From Gari tellinella (Eukaryota; Mollusca; Bivalvia; Cardiida; Psammobiidae): DNA of 64,000 nucleotides. The notes beneath the pieces are model-generated. The model was not told the origin of the DNA. It was given only the letters and a program-made list of their open reading frames with translations, and ran no database searches. Positions 1 to 8,900 of the stretch are shown here, one piece after another (within the stretch, counting starts at the first letter, position 1; every line of letters begins with the position of its first letter). Both the position numbers and the translations under genes were made by a program. Where the stretch lies: contig OV277871.1 of NCBI GenBank assembly GCA_922989275.2, positions 3,906,001 through 3,970,000 on the forward strand, in the 5' to 3' direction.

Positions 1-154
1 GATCAGAATCTGCACTATTTGATGCCCCCCGTATCTATAAATGCGAATGCGTATAGCGTTGTCCTGTCCGTGTGTCCGTCCGTTAAGTAGACTTTTCCGT
101 TTCCTCCAGCATCAATACCACTTACTCAAATCCCTAGATACTTATACAGTTGTT

Positions 155-318
155 CAGGGCTCCAGATAAGGGGGTTATTTCAAAAACTAAAATCTTTATT
201 TCTCAATTAAACCCTATCGTGTCACTACTCATTAGAATCGTCTCCATAGGATTTGGTGGTAAAATGAGTAAGAAAGTGCTGGATTTGTTCAATTTACCCC
301 CTCTTATCTGGAGTCCTG
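155..318. repeat. hAT-like MITE (CAGGGCTCCAGATAAG family)
   Basis: Near-complete palindrome starting CAGGGCTCCAGATAAG and ending CTTATCTGGAGTCCTG, with an inner inverted pair (CACTACTCATTAGAATCG and its complement) round the centre. Same family as the copy at 1659-1825, which has a clear 8-bp target duplication. Confidence 0.75.
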
Positions 319-1658
319 GTTGTTGTCTTTAAGTTGGTTTACGGGTAAAATATTTAACCCTCATCATGTTTTAATGTGCGACTTGTCTAATAATTACAAA
401 CAGGTTGTTTCCAGATCTGGATCCAAACTATTTGTCACTCATTCCAACTTTTCTTCTTTTTCAAATGCATGAAAACTAGTTTTCAGCTTATCAGACAATA
501 TGTTTAAAAAAGACGACAATTCAGCATGAACACGTTAAAAACTCTTTGATCAAATCTTCAAAGTTAGCCGACTTCGCTTCCCCGCTCAACATATTCAACT
601 CACAAGTAGAGTTTGTTGTTTTCTAAAAGTGATTGACAGCGGATTTTACTAATAATTATCCAATTGAAATACACCTTTTGGGAGCATGAAACTTTTTAGG
701 GTCCAGATGTGAAATTAACAAATGGATAACGTTTCTAAATCTTCGAGTTACGATGTTCGTATGTATGTAATGAGTTTACACGCAGTGATCTGTGAATGAT
801 TTTCTGGAATTTTACGAAAAATGCTGAAGATAAAAAATAAACTTGGCGAAAACAAAACACTTTTCATGGGAGTATAATTATAAGGTAAATCGTTAATTTC
901 ATTCAACTGTCATATATAAACCAATAATTTGCTGTCTAATTATGATCTATTATGATATCAATATCTTTTTTTTTATAATGGCAATTTCGAATTGGAATTG
1001 AACGTTTGCTAAATAAATGAAACAAGTTGGAAGTTGGTTTCTGTGTGAATCAATCAGACATTTAAAAACGTTAAGAAAAGTTAAGAAAGTCGCAAACATT
1101 TGAACAATTTATCAAAGCGTGCCAATGTTCACACCCTCGCGAAAAATATGCTATGCAATTATCAGCGCGTGCCGAATACACAGTCAGTGGCATATTAGAC
1201 TTGACACGTGTATTTGTTACGCCTCTCGTCTGCAACTTTTCCCTTTCATGTATGCCGACATTTCAAAGAGTGTAATCGTAGACTTGAAACATATACACAG
1301 TGGAAAATGGTAGCTACTTGGGTGTGGCATTAGCGAAAGGAAACTTATCTTCTACGAAATACGAAGATTAATGCGATGCTATAAGTGGATAAAACAACCC
1401 AGACTAACGGAGGATAATACTCACATAGGAACATCGTATGTACACAGTATGTAAGCAAAAAATATTTCATTTAATCCCAGTTACTCATTTAAATCACTAT
1501 TTCACGTTTGCATCAATTAATAATTGTCAAATACGAGTGATATATATAATTTTTAAAAAATGGCACGTTGGATCCACAAATGGTACGTTGATGTAGTGGG
1601 GCGTTGATGCGATGGGGCGTTGAGACCAGACACCCTACTTACTAGTAGTACATACTAG

Positions 1659-1825
1659 CAGGGCTCCAGATAAGAGGGAGTAGTCTGAAGAAATCCAACA
1701 TTTTCTTATTCATTTTACCACCAAATCCTATCTTCGAGATGATTCTAACGAGTAGTAACACCATAGGGTTTAAAGTAGAAATAAAGATTTTAGTTTTTGA
1801 AATACCCCCCTTATCTGGAGCCCTG
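1659..1825. mobile_element. hAT-like MITE with 8-bp target-site duplication
   Basis: 167-bp element with inverted ends CAGGGCTCCAGATAAG and CTTATCTGGAGCCCTG, flanked by identical CATACTAG at 1651-1658 and 1826-1833. An 8-bp duplication and CAGGG ends fit hAT-type transposition. No coding capacity. This is the clearest copy in the window and defines the family. Confidence 0.88.
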
Positions 1826-1855
1826 CATACTAGTAGTAGTATTTACTAAATAGCA

Positions 1856-2094
1856 GGGGCCCGTTTCATAAAACTGTACGACAAATGTTGTCGTAAGTCA
1901 GATTATAAAGGTCTCAATTATTTATTTTTTTCTCCATTTAATCCTGTTGTGTGACATCTCTTTGGAATCGTCTTTTCAAGATGATTCCAAAGAGATGTCA
2001 CAAGACAGGATTAGATAGAGAAATCAGAAATTAAATTTCTTTAAAGTTTTGACTTACGACCGTTTTTTGTCGTACAAAGTTTTATGAAACGGGC
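1856..2094. repeat. Palindromic MITE, GGGCCCGTTT family
   Basis: About 240-bp palindrome: GGGGCCCGTTTCATAAAAC on the left, GTTTTATGAAACGGGC on the right, with TGTCGTAAGTCAG arms and a centre where AATCCTGT...TGACATCTCTTTGGAATC is inverted as GATTCCAAAGAGATGTCAC. Its right end is fused to the hAT-like element that follows. Other copies start at 12863, 13492, 41278, 44096 and 54129, with a variant at 40240. Confidence 0.8.
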
Positions 2095-2270
2095 TCCAGA
2101 TAAGAGTGGGTAAGTTGATAATTTCCGACATTTTCTCCATTTATGTTTCCACAAAACCCTGTGTTGTGACCATTCATTAGAATCGTCTCAGAGAGACAAT
2201 TCTAATGAATAGTCACAATATAGGGTTTATTATAGAAATGAGGATATATAAGCATTTGAACAACTCACCT
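2092..2270. repeat. Diverged hAT-like MITE
   Basis: GGGCTCCAGATAAGAG at the left and a degraded CTTATC...GGTCTGAT at the right, with the CATTAGAATCGTCTC centre kept in both orientations. Same family as 1659-1825. Confidence 0.6.
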
Positions 2271-2700
2271 TATCATGAGGTCTGATAAGGTCACAATTAT
2301 AGCTCAACCGTCATCATAATAGCTCAGAATAATCAAATTGACAAAATCAAGACCATTTGAAAATGTGTGTCACATTTTGTCTTAAATTAGGTCACTAGCC
2401 TAGGTCAAAACTTAGGAATAGCTTTGAACACTCTAGAGGCAAGAATTGCTGTTCAGTCTTCATCCAGCTTGGGCAGTATTTCACCGTGAAAAAATATTTT
2501 TTGAAAAAGTTGCAAATGAGTTATATGGGTTCAAAATGTAGGTCAATACGGGTTTAAAAAGTAGGTCACTAGTCAACATTAATGAGAGAGCATGTATTCA
2601 AATGTTGGCCTAATCACGCCGATTCACTCGGGTGAGCGATCCATGGTCATCATTAATTTAACCCTGTACTCCATATTTCACTAGATTGAATTACCATAAT

Positions 2701-2954
2701 TCAACCCTGTTCTCCAAAGCCTGTTTCTAGTTTTGAAGATTAGTGAACACTTAAAGCAGGTTGAAAGTAAAGCAGACTGTGCCTTAAGGCAAAGTCTGCT
2801 TCACTTTCAGCCTGCTTGAAGCTACCATTTGCTAGAATACAGAATTTATTTCCTTTGATATAATATACTCATGACTATATAAATTGGAAATATTTTCTCC
2901 AGTGGAGGAATAAATCAAAGGCATTAAAGTGCTTATCTGTATAGTAATGAGTTA
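2701..2954. repeat. Palindromic MITE (AAGCAGG core) abutting a POLD3 acceptor
   Basis: Arms of a TTAACCC...GGGTTAA-type palindrome with the core AAGCAGGTTGAAAGTAAAGC inverted as GCTTCACTTTCAGCCTGCTT. The right end is about 15 bp before the exon at 2970. Related copies at 4373, 5308, 6530, 7462, 8421, 8877 and 40727, and half copies at 3412 and 33014. Confidence 0.7.
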
Positions 2955-2969
2955 TGTTAATATTTGCAG

Positions 2970-5900
2970 GATTCCAATGCCTTGTTTATAGCAGACTATG
3001 AAAAGTTTAAAGAAAATGTGTTTGAGTCCAACAAGTAAGTATTGACGTAACCCCTTTATCCAAATTATCCCATTAACTCATAAGCGATTAACAATTATTA
3101 GTGCTCACCTCAATGCATGCTAGTTGATTAAAGTGAGTCAAAATGAGTTAGTATGAGGCTATTGCGCAATGAGTCAAAATGAGTCAGTATGGCTTAATGG
3201 GTTATTGGCTTAAGAGTGCCTCAGTCCAACTGCATTTAACATTTGCAGCAAGTCTGGTTTTTCATGACCTGGTTCATTGTATTCCAAGATCCAAGAGCAG
3301 GGCTCCAGATAAGATTGAATAAACCAACATTTTCTCACTCATTTCAGCACGAAATCCTATGGGGTTACTACTCATAGAGACAATTCTAACAAGTAGTGAC
3401 ACCATAGGGTTTTAACCCATTACGTCTTTTTACGCCTTTGATTTATTCATCCACTGAAGAAAATAGTTACATTTTATAAAGTATGTGGAACATAAGAAAT
3501 ATTTTCTATATCCTAGCTGATGGTAGCTTAAAGCAGATTGAAAGTAAAGCAGAATGTGCCTTAAGAATTAATGATGTTACATGTTGTGCATAGATAATCC
3601 AATCTACGTTTACCGTGTCTCATTGACTACATAATTTGCTTAGAACCTTTCCATAGTTATTAGGGGCCTCCTTGGCCTAGTGGTTAGTGACTTACATCAC
3701 TAAGCTCCTCACTGCTGTGGGTACGAATCCCAGTCTGGTCATTCAAATTTTTCATGTGGGGAAGCCTTCCAGCTGGCTTGCCGAAGGTCGGTGGTTCTAC
3801 CCAGTTGCCGGTTTGTGCCTAAAACAGTGCATAAAGGGCTTCTGGGGTCTTCCTCCACCTGTAATTAGCTGGACATCGCGATATGACTGAAATACTGTTA
3901 AAAGCGACGTAAAATCAAAACAAATCAAATCAAATTAAATCCATAGTTACTAGTACTTAGTACTATTAACCAATGAATGATTTTAGTAAGTTAAATAGGG
4001 ATTACCATCGTTTTGTGCTTATTATCGTCTGATTGTTGTTTTACGATGCATATTTATGTTACAAAATGTATGTAGTATGAATTCATTCTTAAATGAAAGA
4101 AAATCATATGTCGTCAGAGCGAAAATGGTTGATACACCCACCAAAATAGCATCTTCAGGCCTTCAACCGTTCCTAATTTTTCCTACTTTTTGACCACCTT
4201 CCTACTTTCCTACCAAAACCTCCTACTATTCCTATTTTTGCCTAATGTGTCTTCAAGCAGCCTCATAATGGCCCAGCATGCAGGAAATGAAGCACTTGAT
4301 TTCAAAATTTTCCTGGGGGTGCCCCCGGACCACTTACACCTGTTGGATTGCCTCTTCGGTGATCTAGTCTATTTAACCCATTACCCCATAGCCTGTTTCC
4401 AGTTTTGAAGAAAAATGACTACTTAAAGCGGGTTGAATGTAAAGCAGAATGCACCATCAGGCGCATTCTGTTTTACTTTCAGCCTGCTTTAAACTTCCAT
4501 CTGCTAGAATGTAGAAAATAGTTCTTATGATATATACTCATAACTGTATAAATTGGAACTGTTTTCTTCAGAGGAGGATTATATTAAAGGCATAAAAAGG
4601 CTTGTTTATGGGGAAATGGGTTAAAGATATCTATGGTGGTAACAACATCAGAGTTTAGTGGAAATATAACAGAGAAAATGTTGGGAATGTTCACTCCTAC
4701 CTATTCTTATCGGGAGCTCTGTTGTTGTTTTAGATACAGCAGTATACAGTATGAGAGAGCTGTGCTGAGATCTCAGGAGGACCTGGACTTGCTGACTATC
4801 AACACTATCCCTACCTCTGAACCAGACAAGGTGGGTCACCAGCTATGATTTCAGTAAAGAAATTGATGGCCATCGATTGCGAGTTGGTAACCAGTCTGAA
4901 AAACAGTGGAATAAAACGTTATTCTTCCATTCAAACGCAAAGGCATTGCAATGAAACATATAAAATGACAACATTTTGACAAGCCTGACTACCAGTTTTA
5001 ATCTGAGTGGCAAACAGTTTGAAGGCTAATCAGACGCCGGGTAACCCGGCGTCTGATCTGGCTCCAAACTGTTTGCTATGGAAATAACAGTTTTAGCATA
5101 AACACATATATGTTTTCTCTACTGTACTCTGCACGCTGCACATGGGGCATTAACTGCTAACCTGAACCGCAAACAGTGGTAACTGAACACGCTACAGGAG
5201 GTCGTGTAATAAATAGTCATACAACAAATAACGTCATAATCCTTTATTCTATTGCCAATTGTGATAAACTCCTTCAAAAGCTGTCTAGTAATTTCATCTA
5301 GCTTAATCCTTTATCCCCGATGTCTCTGTCTAGTTTTGACGACAGGTTAGCACTTACAGCTGGTTGAAAGTACTTCCTATATCCTATCAGATTATAACTT
5401 AAAGAAGGCTGAAAGTAAAGCAGAATGCGCCTTCTGCTTCATTTTCAACCTGCTTTAAATTTTCACCTGTTTTCAAAAGTAGAAACAGGCTTTAAGGTGA
5501 TGGGATTGTAAACATTTGTTCTATTTGCTTCTCAACCGTTCAGCAACAATAATTACATAGATGCTCAAATGACTGATGAATGGTAATGCAGGGCAACAGA
5601 ATTGCAGAAAGCTCCCTAAGGAGCTTTCTGCAATTCTGTTGCTCAGCATTAAGCTGTCATCTGTATTCAGGCACTATCACTAACTTCTTTCGAATGACAG
5701 TGGACTAACCTGGAGCCAATCTCCTCTAATCTAAAGACTTTATGGTTCGGTTTTCAGAGATTTTAACTGTATGTTGCTTTGTCAGAAACCTGCCAATGGT
5801 GTGTCAGCTAGCAGTAAGCCAGCAGGGAAGAAGCAGCCCCAGTCAGCTATAGCCAGTATGTTCTCCAAGGCAGATACTTCGAAACCAAGTGCTAAAGGAA

Positions 5901-8900
5901 CAGAGAATAAAACAAAAGAGCCGGCAAAGCCAGCAGAATCCAAGGTACTGAAATTAGCTCTTCTCCCACTGAATAGTCATATATAAAGCCCTGCCTACTG
6001 TGAACATCTAGCATCTGAGAATATTTTAAATTGGCTTTTTCTTGGTTAACTAGATTTTACTGCTTACTAGAATTTTTTCAGTGTGTAGCCCAGAGTCATG
6101 AACATAATTATTTAACGATTAAACTGCACATTTCAGACCCTTGTGATAGGGATGTATGAAGATCCAATGTGAGATTTGCTACGCATGCAATTAGCCATCA
6201 AACTGGAAGGGAGTCCACTGTTTGTGGATGACGCTCCTTCACCTGCATGTAAATCTAAGTACTGGTGATGATGATGATGATGATTTTGATATTATATCGT
6301 TGTGGATTACAGTCTTCCTCCTTAAATTAATCTACCACTCAGTAAAGTAGCATGGAGACCTCCTAAGGCAAATGACGGCCAATTGCAAGATTCAAATAAT
6401 GCAGAAAGCTACCATATAAGTATCCAACACTGTGCATGGTCTTCTTTTGTGTAGTCGCTTACTTCAAGATTGATTGTGGTAACATTTTATTAAAAGATAC
6501 CAATAAATACCACAATATTGCATCTCATAGACCTAATGATTTTAATACTTTACTCCATAGATACTCATTTTTTAGGCATTTGAATTATTCCTCCATTGAT
6601 GAAAATAGTTCCAATTTTAAGTCATGAATATTTATAATAAGAAATTTTCTATACACAAGCAGATGGAAGCTTTACTTTCAACCTGCTTTAAGTGGTTAGC
6701 TATTTTCAATACTTGCTATGGAGTAATGGGTTAACAGGTCTCCATGCTTCTTCACCGAGTGGTAGTTACTTAATACAAGATATCCTGTACCTTTAAGAGC
6801 TAATTATCATTCCTATATGACCAAAGTCTTTTCCACTCCAGGCACCTGCAAAGGGAGGTAAAGCCAAGCAAGGTGGAATGATGGCTAACTTCTTCTCCAA
6901 ACAGCCAGGTACGTTAACAAGCTATCCCAGGGCAAAGTTTCTTAATTATTTCATTAGCCAATGTTATAGTTCAGAAAATCAATGTTTATATTTGACAGAG
7001 TTTTGTATTAAAAAAATAAATCAGTCTAAACCCTCCCTCTTACTTTTAGATAATTTGCAAGTTACTTTTGTCCTGCATTAATCAGTCACCTGTCTGTCAT
7101 CACTACAGAGAAAAAGACAGAAACAAGTAGCAAACCTGAACCCAAGAAAGAAACCAAACCTGTAGTGAAGAAAGTATCCCCCAAGAAGGAAGAAGATTCC
7201 CCTATCGGCAAGTCCAAGAAAACAGCCAGGAAGCAGGATTCAGGTAAATCTATGAAGGAATGCTATTGATATACAGTCAGTCTTGTATTAAGCTACCATT
7301 AGATAGAAGACAATTACGAAATTTTACATACATGTGGTTGCTTAATGAAGGTTGGAAATGATTACAGAAAGTACCTACAGGAGTTATCTGCGTTATTTCT
7401 TTCCTTTATGAAACAGTCACTTGTCTTCATAGATCTTCATGCTACTCCAATTAAAGGGCCGTTAACCCATTTCCCCATAAATTTCCCTTGTGATGTCTCT
7501 AATTTATTTATCTACTTATGAAAATAGTTCCAATTTATAGTCATGAAAAATATATCATAAATATTTTCTATATTCTAGTGGATGATAACTTAAAGCAGGC
7601 TGAAAGTAAAGAAGAATGCGCCTTAACTTAAGGCACATTCTGCTTTACTTTCAGCCTGCTTTAAGCTACCATCTGCTATTATATAGAAAATGTTTCTTAT
7701 ATTGCACATTCATTACTGTATAAAATGGAAGTATAATTTTTAGTGGAGAAATAAATTAGAGACGTAAAAAGGTGTATTTGTGGGGAAATGGGTTAAGGAT
7801 GCACAATTATCTACGTATTTGAGTTTTCAACTTACCCATTTGGCCCTAGTGATGAGTATACTCATCCTTTACAAACTGTATATTTGTAGGGTACAGTAAC
7901 TGTTGTCCTATGCAAACAGTGTAGACCCAGATCAAGGTCTGTACTGTTTTGTCATTCTGCATTATAGTGTAAAAAAATCAAGCTTGAATTGTCAATAAAC
8001 ATTTAATATGATTCTGTTTGGGAAAGGGTTAAACAACAACCAAGTAACAGTTTTGCCCAGGATTGCTTTGAGGTTAGTCTTATCGTGTATTTCTGTTTTC
8101 TCCTTCAGATGATGAGGAAGTACAGATCAAGTCTAAGCGGCGGAGAATTAAGCCAGATATTTTGGACAGCAGCAGTGACGAGGAAGGTAAACAGTTATTA
8201 ACTCTTTGCATGCTGGGTAATTTATTTCGTCTGCAACAATCCTCGTCTGCTACTGTACTAAAATTAGCATTTTCCAAATTTCTTTTAAATTCAGGGTCAG
8301 AATGGCAAACAGTTTGGATCTTAATGAGACGCCGCGTGACGCGGTGTCTCATCTGGATCCAAACTGTTTGCAAAGGTAATCATTGTGGCAGATATATCCG
8401 CCGCTAGCATGCAAAGAGTTAATGCACTATCCCATAGCTTGTTTAACATGACCACTTAAAGCAGGTTAAAAGTAAGGTAAAATGCGCCTTAAGCCGCATT
8501 CTGTTTTACTTTCAACCTGCTTTAAGCTACCATCTGCTAGGATACAGAAACAATTTCTTATGGTACATATTCATGACTGCATAAATTGGAACTATTTTCG
8601 TCAGTGGAGTAATAAATTAAAGGCGTTATTTATGGGGTAATGCGACAGTAATTGGGTTCTGCTGACAAGTTTTTACATGTGATAGAGACTTTTTAATTGG
8701 CATGTATACTCTACTCAAAAAGAAGTTGAGTCCAGTACAACTTTGGCCATGTGGGACAAGGGTTGAGATCATATAAAGGTCTTCACCACATTAGGTGATA
8801 CATGTATACCTATTTCTTAAACATATCTAATTACTGTATGAATAAAAATCTCCTCTCTAAACCTAAAATATTTTACCGTTACCTCCTTGGCTTGTTTTAG

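Larger units (their letters stand above)
1..2969 (+). other. POLD3 upstream intron, repeat-rich
   Basis: No coding exon recognised. The first visible POLD3 exon opens at 2970 in mid-protein, so this is presumably intron. About 320-1550 is AT-rich sequence in which I see nothing assignable. From 1659 on it holds several palindromic elements listed separately. Confidence 0.6.

Noticed and set aside
3660..3735. Possible functional tRNA gene
   Set aside because: Pol III boxes are present, but the sequence continues into a SINE body with target duplications and no cloverleaf.
8080..8407. Open frames on both strands rich in RRRVTRRLI and QTVW
   Set aside because: They read through the AAACAGTTTGGAT palindrome, which gives the same peptide on both strands; the same peptide recurs wherever the core occurs.
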